64,000 nt of DNA from Bos javanicus (GCF_032452875.1 NC_083869.1:76316501-76380500), one strand, 5' to 3'; counted from the stretch's first letter, positions 44,123 to 56,070 are shown. Numbers and translations are program-made. Notes: generated from the sequence alone by a model not told the origin.

Positions 44123-45295
44123 CCAAAGCTGTGATTTAATAAGCACCTTTCTTGATGGAAGTTAATATAGGTAAATTTTCTCTGCTTATGAGATAAGAAA
44201 ATATTATTTGATGTCACTTCAGAGTTAGAACTACCAAGATAATAGAAAGCTGGAAGTCAATGAATTGACCATTCCTTCCAATTTCTTAAGTCTTTGGTAA
44301 TGTTATTTAACTCATAAAATACTTGTGTACTTTAACAAATAATTAATAGGAGGGAAGATCAATAAGGTGGTTGTGTTTCAGGGCTGGATCAAGGTGGAGC
44401 TGACCTGAAGCAAAATATGTAGACTTGGAACTTAAAGAGAATATCATGAGAATTGTGTGCTGGACTCATGGCAGGGCTGTAGAATTACAGTTTGGCCTCA
44501 CTGAGCTAGGTCTTTAGGGAGTGGAGAGACCTAGCTGACATCTTACAAAGTGCTACAAGGATCTCAATAGATGATCATTCCAGGAAGCTCATTTTCATAG
44601 TATGTTACCACTACTATGAGTCGATACAATGACTTTGTTATTCTCTGCCTCATTCTCAAGGGCTTAGCATGTTGATATGAATCTGAGATCAGACTTCCAT
44701 TCTGTCTTTCCCAACTTTTCACAAAAAGAGAACAAAGAGAGAAAGAGAGAAAAGATGAAAGTCATAATGGCACCATAAGATGACAGTGTGACAGTAAACT
44801 AATGCCCTTGAACCTGGAGATTTGTTCGCATATTTGGAGTATGTTGGAAGTTGGAATATAAAGGGAAATCATAGAACCAAGTGTACTGTGCAAGCTGCCA
44901 CCTGTCTGCCCAAACATGGCTTGTCCTAGAGTCAGAAATGCAATGTGTTTCAGATAGAAATCCACACAACTTCTCCGTTGCCCACGTGCTTTGAGGCAAT
45001 GGAATTATATACCATAACCTCCCCTATATTTGCATAACGTGGTGCCTCAAACTCCCACATGAATTTTCCCATTCCACAGAATCCAGAAGTGAAAACTTGG
45101 AAGGAAATAAAGAACCTAGGTAAAAAGTCATATCAGGGAGTGGTCAGCCACAAAAGTGAAAGCTACAGAGAAGGTTGGAAATAAGATTAGTCATAGAAGG
45201 TACTCCAGGGGACTGCAATTTTCCCTGAGCTTCATCTTGTCTCAACATCACAGAGTCGTAGGTAGTGAGGACGGGGCGGGAGGAGGGGGTCACAT
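44123..45295. other. Unassigned 1.2-kb stretch
   Basis: No element, exon or RNA recognised on either strand. Confidence 0.4.
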
Positions 45296-45299
45296 TTCA

Positions 45300-45600
45300 G
45301 TTAAAGAAGGATGCAGAAATAGACCTACAGACTTAGAAAGCAATTCATGGTTACCAAATGGGAAAAGGGGCAGGGGTGAGGGATAAATTAGGAGTTTGGG
45401 ATTAGCAGACACAAACTACTATAATAAACAAGGACCTACTGTATGGCACAGGGAACACTACTCAATATCTTGTAATATCCCATAATTGAAAAGAATCTGA
45501 AAAATAAAAAAACGCATGTGTATAGCTGTCACTTTGCTGTATGCCTGAAACTAACATAATATTTTACATCAACTGTATTTCAATTTTAAAAGTCTTTAAA
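45300..45600 (+). mobile_element. L1 3'UTR, sense
   Basis: 'ggttaccaaatgggaaaagg', 'aaggacctactgtatggcac', 'gtcactttgctgtatgcctg' and 'aactgtatttcaattttaaa' follow L1 3'UTR order. Confidence 0.88.
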
Positions 45601-45924
45601 AAGTCCGAAAAAAAGGATGCATTTGATAAATTCTGTTGTAAATTTCAAGTTTGTCTGAGAGGTTCAAACAACATGGTGCCCCTGGTCAGACAGAATCAAA
45701 TCATTTACTTCTTAAACAAGAGTAATTTCTGAAACTTCAAGAAGATTCAAGAAGACATGATTCCAGTGAAACAAGAACATAAATATGTAAAAAATCAGTA
45801 GGCATGAAGAGACATCAAGGTAAAATAAAATAGACATGGATTAAATAAGAAAAGATTGAAAGGAAATTTAAAATGGCCAGGTAGAATGCATTGTCTTCTT
45901 CCCTGGAGGCACTAAATGAAGTAC
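45601..45924. other. Unassigned sequence
   Basis: Nothing recognised. Confidence 0.35.
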
Positions 45925-46254
45925 TGAAAGTGTTAGTTGCTCAGTCATGTCTGACTCAGTGACCCCATAGACTCCACTCCAGTATTCTTGCCTAGGAAAT
46001 CCCATGGGCAGAGGAGCCTGGTAGGCTATAGCCCATGGAGTCACAAAGAGTCAGACACGACTGAAACAACCAAACATGCATATATGCATGGACTGTAGAC
46101 CGCCAGGGTCCTCTGTCCATGGGATTTTCCAGGCATGAATAGTGGAGTGGGTAACCATTCCCTTCTTCAGGGGATCTTCCCGACCCAGACATCAAACCTA
46201 GGTCTCCTGCATTGCAGGCAGATTCTTTATAGTCTGAGCCACCAGGAAAGCCTT
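45925..46254 (-). mobile_element. Bov-tA with an inverted internal segment
   Basis: The outer parts are antisense Bov-tA (45925-45972 and 46088-46254, ending 'ctgagccaccaggaaagcct'). Between them 45973-46066 is the same BovB-derived unit in sense (actccagtattcttgcctag to agtcagacacgactgaaac). Both junctions can pair with the flanks, giving stems of about 30 and 65 bases. Confidence 0.85.
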
Positions 46255-47320
46255 GCAGAAATGTAAAACAAAAGTGAAGGGAAACAATAAACCCAAAACT
46301 TGAAAAACTAGTCCAGAGCATATGAGATCTGGAGAAAAGAATGACTTTAGTTCTTTACTTTACTTTAGTTCTTTAGTTTTTGACAACTCCTCAAAAGAAA
46401 ATCGTAAAAGCACATTGCTCAAGGAAAGCTGATGTATATTAGACTCACTGTAATGGGGAAGAATACATGTTGTCAGAATCTTAGCCATGTCTCAGCAGGG
46501 GAAAGGCAGGGGAGAATATTTCTAGGAGTTAAGGATCTGGGCTGCAGTTTTTGAAGACTGATCTTGCAAGATAGAGGAACTCGTTGGAACTGGCCAGAGT
46601 TTGTACCCAAGACCTCTGAATCTGGTGAAACAGAAAATCAAGAACCCTGGAGCGAGTCTTGATGGATGAACTCTTAGTCTTCATTAGATAATTATTTTAC
46701 ATGGTGCACGGTGTTATCTCAGAGGCAAAGGGTCAGTCTCTTCTGCTTCTTCTCAGTATTGTGTGATATACATAAAATTAAGTTGGCTTTAGTTCTAAAT
46801 AGGCAATCTGCTTTCATTTCTGACTAGATGTTACTTCCATTTATTCTCTTATTTTTAAAAATAAATTTTACCATATGTAGTTTTTATCACAAATTTTGCA
46901 TTAATATAGCCCTGCCTTTTCATAACCACAATAAGACTGATCATCAGTTTAGGAAAATTCATTTCCATTGTGTCTCAGATATAACGCTAGTCCCACGCAT
47001 GAATTCTTTCTTCTTTAAGAATAGTTTTTCTTAAATTAGGTTCTGTTCTCTACACTCCATATTTATAAAGCTTTTTCCTTATCACTCTTCTTTTCTGTAT
47101 AATTTATGTTTTCTAAAAGAAGTGAGATATTTTTAAAAATTAAAATAGACATTTAAGCGTATGTGTACAAGAAAGGATCAGAGAACACAGGCTCGAAAGT
47201 ATTTACAAAGTCTGTTTTTCTGGAAAATGTGTCAAGTAGGTGAATTTTTAAAAATCTATTATTCTCATTTTCCATATATCTTTAAGGAATAGGTATAATT
47301 TTTGAAATAGGCGAAAATCT
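46255..47320. other. Unassigned sequence
   Basis: About 1 kb with nothing recognised. 'cctttctttact' type low-complexity text near 46345-46380. Confidence 0.4.
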
Positions 47321-47332
47321 CATTTTGATTTT

Positions 47333-47527
47333 GCTGTTGTTTAGTCACTAAGTCATATCTGACTCTCTGCAACCCTATGGACAAGATTCCTCTATCCATG
47401 GGATTTCTCAGACAACCCGAGTGGGTTGCCATTTCTTTTTCCAGTGGATCTTCCTGATCCAGAGATTGAATCCACATCTCCTACACTGGCAGGTGGATTC
47501 TTTACCACTGAGCCACCAGGGAAGTCC
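47333..47527 (-). mobile_element. Bov-tA SINE, antisense, 12-bp TSD
   Basis: Complement of Bov-tA from 'gtttagtcactaagtcatat' to 'ctgagccaccagggaagtcc'. cattttgatttt is repeated perfectly at 47321-47332 and 47528-47539. Confidence 0.95.
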
Positions 47528-47539
47528 CATTTTGATTTT

Positions 47540-48140
47540 ACAGAAAAATATAATAAAATATATGTGCAAGCTTCCAGAGTCTCATTTTCTGTTCTTCGCT
47601 TTGGTAGTATCCATGTACCCTGTGGGAGATGGGCTGGTGGAACTGAGCAGAGCTGGTCGGTCTGATAACAAATAGCCCCAGGCAGCAAGCACCATCATCA
47701 ACATCTCAATGAACCAACTTTTCCACATCAACCCTTTGCCCTGCCTGAGTCGTGAGCCTTCCTTGATAGAAAACCTGGAAAAGTTGAATAACTTTCCTTC
47801 CAGTAGTTCATTGCACAGGGGAAGCCAGAGGTTCACTCTCCATGATCCTCTTGGGAAATAAGTGCTTCCTCTTTCAGGAGTGAATTCAATGTCGCATCAG
47901 GCAAAATGCCTGCATCAGTTTGTCAGTTTTATGAACACAATCCATTTTGATATTTTCAGCTTAAGAGGTCTAAACATAAAAGTGAAACTTGGATATTTCT
48001 AATTTGTATTCACTAGACATGATAAAAAGTCATGGATATCTAAAAGGAAGGAGGCTATTCATTTTCCGTGGTTGGAAAAGCTGACTCCATGAGCTCACTT
48101 AGCATTTGACAATCCAGCGTCAATAAATCTGCAACAGAAA
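47540..48140. other. Unassigned sequence
   Basis: Overlapping frames of 79-98 codons on both strands at 47392-47836 start in the SINE and carry no motif. No exon inferred. Confidence 0.4.
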
Positions 48141-48755
48141 TGTTCCCAGATAGGGAGAGTCAAAGAAGACCTCACAGGCCTTGGTTCTTGGTAAAGACGC
48201 AAAGAAGAATCCAAGTTCTTACTCCTGGCAAAAACAAGTTTATTAAAGAAAGAACAGAAAGAATACCTCAAAGGAGAGGTGGGCCACGCCAAGAGAGGCA
48301 CTGACACTGGAATGATGAGGTGCAGGGGTTTTCAAGACAGGGCTTTTACATAGTTGGGCATGGACTGATAGTTTTGATTGACAGTTGTAAGTTGCATAGT
48401 AACAGGCTCTATTGTGCATGTCTTTCCCATAATTCAATCTGTTATAATCAGATGTATGTATGTATAGAATATTTATGAGCCCTTAATAGGCTCCTAGCTG
48501 CCTAAGGTCACTTGAAGACACAGCTCTGCATCAAGGGCACATGTATCAGAGTTGGAAAAGCCCCTGTGGTTGGTCTATATCACTGTGCAGCTAGGACGCA
48601 TGCTCCAGAGTTGGCAAAGTCTCCGGTTATTTTGTAGCATATCTGTGAGCTTTCCTGGGCCACACTGGGGCATGTCAGGAGTGGGGTTTGAGATAACCTT
48701 GAATCTTTTTCAGCTAGGCCATTCTCTTTGCTCATGCCTAACCTCCCACCTAACA
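48141..48755 (-). mobile_element. Probable 615-bp solo LTR, family not identified
   Basis: Left edge tgttccc and right edge cctaaca form a TGTT...AACA terminal inverted motif. On the minus strand, AATAAA lies at about 48239-48244 with roughly 95 bases of putative U5 beyond it, and an ATAAATA box lies near 48469-48476. The host flanks both contain aacagaa, slightly out of register with the termini, so the TSD is unproven. Minus-strand R/U5 text (aacttgtttttgccaggagt) is typical of ERV LTRs. Confidence 0.55.
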
Positions 48756-48789
48756 TAAACAGAAGTGACTCTATCTTTCCCTAATGAAT

Positions 48790-48940
48790 TTTTTAAAAAA
48801 ATATTTATTTACTTATTTATCTGGCTGTCCCAGGTCTTAGTTGCAGTATGCCAGATCTAGTTCCCCGGCCAGGGATCAAACCCAGGCCCTTTGCACTGGG
48901 ATCAGGAAGCCACAGGACCAGCAGAGAAGTCCTGTTCTTC
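48790..48940 (-). mobile_element. CHR-type SINE, antisense, partial
   Basis: 'atttatttacttatttatct', 'ggctgtcccaggtcttagtt', 'gccagggatcaaacccaggc' and 'aagccacaggaccagcagag' give the complement of a CHR SINE with a shortened body. Confidence 0.8.
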
Positions 48941-49744
48941 ATGAATTTATAATTCTGTGGGTGTGAACTGTGGGTGATATAAATGCTTGTAGATGAAATA
49001 CAAACAAAAGTTCCCCTTTCTAAGCCTTGGCAGTATGGATAAATATATTTTAACCAAATGATAGAGTCAAGATTGTCACATGATTTGAAAACTATCTTTA
49101 GTAAAACCATTATAAAATATGATAAAATTATAATTCTTTGAAGATGTCAAAATTAAAAATAATCTCTTATTTTTATTAAAATATGTACACTCTCAATATG
49201 TAGCACTTCCCTTTAGAAATATGCTTCGACAGATGTTGATCTGTAGAAATCCCACACCTTAATATCATTAATGAGAATCAGCTAAGTCCTACTGAAAGCA
49301 GTATGTCTTAGCATAAATTCAACAAAAAGCTGTGCTTATTTTTATAGCATTCACTATCATTCCAGAATTTAGGCTCTCATTCTGATTCTTTAGTCATTTG
49401 ATTAAAGACTAAAAAACCATTTGATTCTTTAATCAATGTTATCTCAGTAAATTTGGGCACATCTTTTAGCTTCTCTACCATGGCTGACTGCAGTGCTTAA
49501 AGTTAGAAGGAAACAGTTGATCACTGGTCATGATAGCACACTGACTGGATGTCTCTGCCTTCACTTGGCTGTCAATTTGAATTGTTTTCAGCCTTCCAGA
49601 TCCCCTTAATTTTGACCTTATGGGGAGCCCATTCTGCCCCTCCTCTGCCTAACTCTGTCTACACTCCACTGCTCAGCAGCGGACTTTATACTAAGTAAGC
49701 ACACACAACACTGCCAAGAAATGATTGGCCATATTTTATTTTTC
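48941..49744. other. Unassigned sequence
   Basis: AT-rich, nothing recognised. Confidence 0.4.
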
Positions 49745-49905
49745 TATATCTATTCAATCATTCCTCAATAATTATTTACAACCACACCTACTGTATGGCA
49801 ACCAGTTTCTTTGAGGAGCTCAAGACATAGCAGAAAATAATCAGAGAACCTGACTTATGAAAAGGTAGAGAAGACAGATACTGAAACAGTAACACACAAA
49901 TAAGT
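49745..49905 (-). mobile_element. L2 3' end, antisense
   Basis: 'attcaatcattcctcaataa', 'cctactgtatggcaaccagt' and 'ctttgaggagctcaagacat' follow the L2 complement. Confidence 0.5.
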
Positions 49906-50149
49906 TTTATTCATTACAGCTTTGGAGTTATGAAGGTACTATAATTGTTTGCAATGCCTCCTTTTAATTGTCTGGTTGGTGGATATCAATCAGGACAAGT
50001 GCAGCTGTAATTCTACCATAAATCATATTTTATACCTTCATTCTTCTATGGCTCCCTGGATATTTCATCCTTTGGGATTTCCTCTTATATCAGTGGTAAA
50101 CTCTTATCAGATTCAATTGTAAAATTTTTTTTTTCTCTAACTGGATCTC

Positions 50150-50400
50150 ATCTATTCTCACATTTCCAAATGTACATCTTCAAATGGACCCAGATCCTAA
50201 CCTCTAGATACTAGATCCACCTGCCTTCTCATCTCCATTGCACCAACTGTACATGCCCCAAACAAAATGACTTTATCTCCAAATTTACTCCACCTCAGCT
50301 TTCAAAATCTTAGCGAATGACAACTCAGTCCTTCCAACAGCCTACAGACCTTAGATACATCCTTGCAACTTTTCTTCTGTTCACAGGAGACATAATCTAA
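50150..50400 (+). mobile_element. L2 ORF2 end, sense
   Basis: 'ccccaaacaaaatgacttta', 'cgaatgacaactcagtcctt ccaacagc' and 'tacatccttgcaacttttct' resemble the L2 segment encoding the end of ORF2. Non-coding now. Confidence 0.5.
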
Positions 50401-50607
50401 TTTAAGCCTTGAAAAGATGACTCTGACTTCTATGTTGAGAAGAGAGTGCAGAGAAACAGAGAGTTAAGGCAGAGACACTGTCAGGGTAAGGGTGTTACCG
50501 GCTTAGAGCACAGAGTGGTGGTCTTGGGGTGGTGAAAATGGGATTTTTTATACACTTTTGAAGGTAGAGCTGATGAATTGTTATGAGACGTGAATAACCT
50601 TTTTTTA
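50401..50607. other. Unassigned sequence
   Basis: Nothing recognised. Confidence 0.35.
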
Positions 50608-51060
50608 AAATTTATTTTATTGAAGTGTAGGTGATTTACAATGTTGTGTTAGTATTTCCTGTGCAGCAAATTGATTTAGTTATACAAATAAACATTCTTT
50701 TTCATATTCTTTTTCAGTATGGTTTATTGCAGGATATTGAATATAGTTTCCTGGGCTACACAGTGGGCTTCCCTTATAGCTCAGTTGGTAAAGAGTCTGT
50801 CTGCAATGCAGGAGACCTGGGTTCGATTCCTGGGTCAGGAAGATACCCTGGAGAAGGACTTGGCAACCCACTCCAGTATTCCTTCCTAGAGAAACCCATG
50901 GATGGAGGATCCTGGAAGGTTACAGTCTATTGGGTCACAAGAGTCAGACATGACTGAGCAACTAAGCACACAAGCACACAAGTGCTATACAGTAGGACTT
51001 GGTTGTTTATCCATTTTATATATAATAGTTTGCATCTGCTAATCCCAAATCCCAATCTTT
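50608..51060 (-). mobile_element. L1 3' end, antisense, split by Bov-tA
   Basis: 50608-50764 (attttattgaagtgtaggtg ... ttgaatatagtttcctgggc) and 50984-51060 (gctatacagtaggacttggt ... gtttgcatctgctaatccca) are adjacent parts of one antisense L1 3'UTR. Confidence 0.9.
50765..50983 (+). mobile_element. Bov-tA SINE nested in L1, 10-bp TSD
   Basis: Head 'gggcttcccttatagctcag', B-box 'gggttcgattcctgggt', end 'agagtcagacatgactgagc' and a CACAAG-repeat tail. gctacacagt (50755-50764) and gctatacagt (50984-50993), one mismatch, are the TSD derived from the host L1. Confidence 0.95.
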
Positions 51061-51649
51061 CCCTTTCTAATTAATGGAGCTCAAAGAACAAAACAACATT
51101 TAGTTGTACAACCCAGGTGAGCCAGGATTTGATCCTTCATCAGTATGTCTCCTAAGATTATATTCTTTCATTCCTTAATTATAGTCAATGACAAACCCAT
51201 GTGACTCTTCTTAAAATTGATTAGATCCCACCGTGACCAATGAGAGGCTCTGAACAAAGCTGAGGAGCAGCCAGGATGAAGCAAAATATGAACTTGAAAC
51301 CTCTATGTTTGCAGAGAACCAAGGATTTCTGGTAATATCACTGGACAAGAAGTTGTACATGCTGTGCATCTCATTTCAGTGTAGCAATAAGGGAATGGGA
51401 TGTTTCCGGTGTTTCAGTCTCTGAAACTACCAAAATGCTGGCAGAGGAGAGCAGTGTCATATATATTAGGATATTTTCTAAACCAGGTGCAAGTATATGA
51501 TAGAGAACTAGTTCAGGCATTTTCTGAGATTACAGAAAACACGGTGCATTGTTTAAAGCCAGTGACCGTATGCTTATTAAGTTTCCTCTTTACTAAACAA
51601 AACTTTTCTAATTATGAGGTCCTGAAGCCTTTACTTGCTTTTGTTAACC
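51061..51649. other. Unassigned sequence
   Basis: A 147-codon plus frame (51400-51843) runs across this stretch and into an L2 remnant, without known motifs; taken as chance. Confidence 0.4.
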
Positions 51650-51725
51650 CCTTTACTCTTAGTACCTGGTCAGTCCCTGGCACACAACACATTCTTAATA
51701 AATACTTGATGTTGAATAATTCAAT
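51650..51725 (+). mobile_element. L2 3' terminus, sense
   Basis: 'agtacctggtcagtccctgg' followed by 'cttaataaatacttgatgtt gaat' matches the L2 end. Confidence 0.5.
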
Positions 51726-52757
51726 TAATAAAATCAGCAAGTATATGCACGTACCAGGGAAACAGTGCTCCAAATTAGACAGGTATGCTAGGTATTGTGA
51801 TGTTGCCTGGGAAACAGACTCTGGGACAGAAATTAGTGTGTAGGAGGCTTCTATGGAGGTGATTTGGAATAACAATTGGAAGGAAGAGAAGGCAGAATGG
51901 TGAGGCAGAGGGAGAAGGCTGGCTGTAATGCAATCAAAACCAAAGTCTCAATCTCACAGGCAGCACTGGAGCTCAGAGAGCCCTTTGAAATAGAGGGAGT
52001 TGAACATTATGCCAGTCATCCATAGCCACAGACTTAGGTTGTGGCTTGAGGACACAGGCTCTAGGATGGAGACATGATCTTGGGCAAGGAGATTCTATTC
52101 TGTCGGGCAATTCCCAGAAAGGGAGTCAGCCTGAGGCCATCAGGTGTCAGCATCTGCATCAGGTGAGAGAACTAAGCTCAGGCCTGAAGCAGGATCTGTG
52201 CCAAGTAGACTGGTACCCATCAAAGGTGGATATTGTGACTAAGTCAATATCCTGTTTAGGTAGAGGTCTGATACAGAGTCAGAGGAAAGAAAACAAGTGA
52301 TTAGACATTCAACATGGCCCTTCAGGATAATGATTAGTTTAAGTCAGGAACAGAGATACGTACATTTGAACTGGTGAATGCAGAGAGGGTGAAGGAGAAA
52401 CCTTGATGTTGGGAACTGGAGGTCTGATTTCCATTTCCAGCTGGTCCCCTGCAGCGTGATCTTATGTATTCTGCTAGTCACTCTGGCTTCAGTTTCTGAT
52501 CTAAAAGCCATATGCTAGCATACAATGATTTCTGAGGCCCTTGAGTTGTAAATGTTGCTCCATCTGAACCACAGTAAAGTTTTGGCCCTCTCATGTGACT
52601 GAAAATTATGAAATTCACAAAACTTTCTAAAGTGCTAACTTTTTTAATATGGCCATTTAATTGCCTTCATTCAAAGAGCAATTACTTAAGGGAAAAATTA
52701 ATTTTTGAATGTACTTGCTGTTCAGCTGTGAATCTGAGCAAATATCTCTTTTTGATC
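51726..52757. other. Unassigned 1-kb stretch
   Basis: No element recognised. Composition is less AT-rich than the neighbours at 51900-52300, which might reflect an old LTR or DNA transposon I cannot identify. Confidence 0.4.
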
Positions 52758-52769
52758 AAAGATGCAGCA

Positions 52770-52923
52770 TATTTGTATCATTTTTTTTGATTCCACATAC
52801 AAGTGATATTGTATGATATTTGTCTTTCTCTATCTGACTTATTTCACTTAACATGATAGTCTGCAACACAATATTGTAAATCAACTGCAAGCCAATATAA
52901 AATGTAAAAAAATAATTAAAAAA
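52770..52923 (-). mobile_element. Twin-primed L1 with 12-bp TSD
   Basis: An inverted part (52785-52858, 'gattccacatacaagtgata', 'tatttgtctttctctatctg') is followed by a sense 3' end (52862-52923, 'aacacaatattgtaaatcaa', then A-rich tail). aaagatgcagca (52758-52769) and aaagatgtagca (52924-52935), one mismatch, flank the whole. The element as inserted reads on the plus strand, with its 5' part inverted. Confidence 0.85.
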
Positions 52924-52935
52924 AAAGATGTAGCA

Positions 52936-53239
52936 CAAGCAGGATATGAAACTTAGGGAGTGTCCTGGCTCTACACTGCATGCATTTCAATGTGTATTTA
53001 TCCTCCAGTTACTTGGCATACTAATTGATTTTTTTTTTCATATGAAAATGCTATAAATACTGGCTAAATTCCTTGGTTAACTCATGTTTTAGTTTTTTGA
53101 AAGCTAATTGTTTATTGAAACAAGTAATTGCAGCAATAAAATAGCACATTTGACTACATGATTGCTGAGAATTAATACAACTAAACAAAAACCAAAAATA
53201 CAGCTTTAAAAACTGGCTTCTAAAAATTCATCATAGATA
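52936..53239. other. Unassigned sequence
   Basis: AT-rich, nothing recognised. Confidence 0.35.
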
Positions 53240-53722
53240 TGCAAAATAAAAACGTGCTGGAAAGCCATTTTACCTATCTGATCAACAGTCAGATCAAAAT
53301 GATTTATATCACACTGTGTTGCTGAGGATATGAGGAAAGCCAGGTTCTCAGAGATGCTGGTCAGAGTGAAAATTGGTGCAACCTCTAAAGAAATCAATTT
53401 GGCAGTATCCATCAAAGTTACAAATGTGCATACTCTGACCCAGCAATTTCACTGCTAGAAATTTGTCTTGGAAATATACTTCACATGGGAAAACTAATGG
53501 AATAAATTAGTTTAGAATCTTTCCTGTAGTAACAAAAGGGTGGAAACAAAGCAAGGGTTCATCAGTAGAAGAGTGAGATATCAGTAGAAGAGTGAGATAC
53601 GATTGAATATACAGAGAAGTAAAAAGGAATGAAGAAACATCTTATGTACTGATATGGGTAGATACCCAAATACATAATTCATCAGAAAAAAAGCAAGACA
53701 AAAGCAAGACAAAAATAGTGAC
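53240..53722 (+). mobile_element. L1M ORF2 end, sense
   Basis: 'gaaaattggtgcaacctcta', 'ctctgacccagcaatttcac', 'aacaaaagggtggaaacaaa' and 'cttatgtactgatatgggta' match the old mammalian L1M ORF2/3' region. It includes a 19-bp tandem duplication (atcagtagaagagtgagat at 53561-53579 and 53580-53598). Confidence 0.75.
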
Positions 53723-53728
53723 TATAAA

Positions 53729-53937
53729 GTGTGTTGTTTGGTCATTAAGACATGTCCAACTCTTTGTGACCCTACAGTCTGCAGCCCACCTGGCTCTTCT
53801 GTCCACAGGATTTCTCAGGGAAGAATACTAGAATGGGTTATCATTTCCTTCTCCAAGGGATCTTCAGTCCCCAGGGATTGAACTTGTATCTCCTGCATTG
53901 GCATGTGGCTCTTCACCACTGAGACACCTGGGAAGCC
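53729..53937 (-). mobile_element. Bov-tA SINE, antisense
   Basis: 'tttggtcattaagacatgtc' to 'tgagacacctgggaagcc', diverged but full length. Confidence 0.9.
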
Positions 53938-54011
53938 GGTGTATCAGATACTATACTGTAATTTTTTAAAATGCGTATATAAAAATTTGTGTTAAGTATA
54001 GGATATCTCTG

Positions 54012-54217
54012 GGGCTTCCTTGGTAGCTCAGTTGGTAAAGAACCTGCTTGCAATGTGGGAGATCTGGGTTCGATCCCTGGGTTGGGAAGATCCCCTGGAG
54101 GAGGGCATGGCAACCCACTCCAGTATTCTTGCCTGGAGAAATCCCATGGACAGAAGAGCCTGGTGGGCTACAGTCCATGGGGTCACAAAGAGTTAGACAT
54201 GACTGCACACACATGCA
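54012..54217 (+). mobile_element. Bov-tA SINE
   Basis: 'ggggcttccttggtagctca', intact B-box 'gggttcgatccctggg', end 'aaagagttagacatgactgc' and a CA-rich tail. Confidence 0.95.
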
Positions 54218-54281
54218 TGCAAAATGAAGAAAATGACGGATTGAAATGGTTAAAAGAAAAGTAAGTGGATTATGGTGAGTT

Positions 54282-54563
54282 GTTCTGAGAAATGGCACCC
54301 CACTCCAGTACTCTTGCCTGGAAAATCCCACGGATGGAGGAGCCTGGAAGGCTGCAGTCCATGGGGTCGCTAAGAGTCAGACATGACTGAGCGACTTTAC
54401 TTTCACTTTTCACTTTCATGCATTGGAGAAGGAAACGGTAACCCACTCCAGTGTTCTTGCCTGGAGAATCCCAGGGATGGGGAAGCCTGGTGGACTGCCG
54501 TCTATGGGGTCACACAGAGTCGGACACGACTGAAGCGACTTAGTGGTAGCAGTTCTGAGAAAT
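54282..54563 (+). mobile_element. BOV-A2 SINE with 12-bp TSD
   Basis: Element 54294-54551: first unit (ccactccagtactcttgcct ... gactgagcgac), spacer with ttcactttcatgcattggag, second unit (actccagtgttcttgcctgg ... gacacgactgaagcgactta). The TSD gttctgagaaat is perfect at 54282-54293 and 54552-54563. Short tail with no AGC expansion. Confidence 0.96.
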
Positions 54564-56070
54564 AGCCATCATATAGCCTGGGGATTCCAGGTCGTGTCCT
54601 TTGGAACTTGCTTTTAGGACTTCAAATACACTGACTACCTGCCTCTTCCCAGAGGGAGATCAAAAAGAACTGACAGAAGAAACTTGGATGATTCTGGAGA
54701 TGGTAAAATCCTTGAGAAAAGACTGAACTCTTGTAGATCTAGAACATTTTAATCTTCTACTTCCCATCCCCAATGAAAGGAGAGACAATTAGGGAAATAA
54801 AGTTAGATATGAAGTGTAAATTGCTGATGATGGGTTTGATATTTGACATCACAATTTGATTTCTCAGAATGGTTTTAGATGCCCTTGGTTGGAGATGGAG
54901 TGTTCCTCATGGGATATGGGAAGAATATATTTGTTCTGACATGTGAATTCTTATCAGAATTGTCTTAGTCTGCCAAAGTATGAAATGAGAGATAAATGTC
55001 TAATTAAAATAACAATTTTATATACAATAGAGAAGCTTTTCCCAAAGTGTCCTCTTTGGAAACATTATTACCAAAAGATCAAAGAAACAATCTGTAATGC
55101 GAAAGTTCCATGATGGAATAAGTTTAGAAAAAGCTGTGATAAATATGCCAAAAGGGACTTTTATTTTTAATTACAGGGCATCCCATAAACTTTCACTTGC
55201 TAATATGCATTAGGAACACTCTGACAGATATAAATACACAGATTGCATAAGTGTGTACGGCTCATGCAGCAAAAGACTCCGAGAAATATCATAGTAGTTG
55301 GTAAGAATAAAGTTGGGTAACAGTAAACGTGGAGTGATACAGAAAGTCATATATCTGATGTTAATTTGCCATTTAAAAAGATGCTCAAACTATGGTAATA
55401 AAGGAATAGGTGTAGTGTGTGTGTATACCATCCCCATTTTCAGGGCAGATCCAAAAGTACCAGGACACTGTTGCATTGGGGAGGGTCATACGTCCTAAGT
55501 CTTCAAATCAGACTGCAAAGGAGGGTTTATGCTTTATTGCTGGAGGGCTACACTTTTTCTTACTTAGGAGACCAAGGAAGCAAGTTGCCTCATACCTATC
55601 ATTAGCAGCCAACCTCTGACAATAAAGTGACTCGACTTTAGGATGAAGCTGAACCCATGGATGGTACCAAAGACAGTCATAAAAATTCAATTTTCCTGAA
55701 AATATCATAGAACTACTAAATCTATGTATTCAGTTCTCTTTTATTTAAACCAAATTGACTCAGGGATTGTATTATTACAGACAAAATTGCATTAACTCGC
55801 AAACCACAAAAAATTAATAAGATGACAGGCATTAACTCGGAATGTAAGAATAACTATATCCAAAATAATCTGAGTTAAAAAAAAAAAAAAAAGGAAGATG
55901 AAATCAAATGGGCCTGTGAGGAAAATATGCTAGCATCTGGAATTCTTTAAATCCAATGATTTAAGCACATTTGGGTAATTTTGCATAAATTCAAAAGAAA
56001 AAGACAACAGAAATTATATCCTTGAGGGAATATACTACCATAAACACTAGAGACAAAGGTGTGTGTGTGC
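54564..56070. other. Unassigned 1.5-kb stretch
   Basis: No element recognised. An A-run lies at about 55877-55893. Overlapping short frames at 55298-55708 (60-66 codons) have no supporting motif. Confidence 0.4.

Noticed and set aside
51400..51843. 147-codon plus frame
   Set aside because: Runs into an L2 remnant and shows no recognised domain; chance frame most likely.
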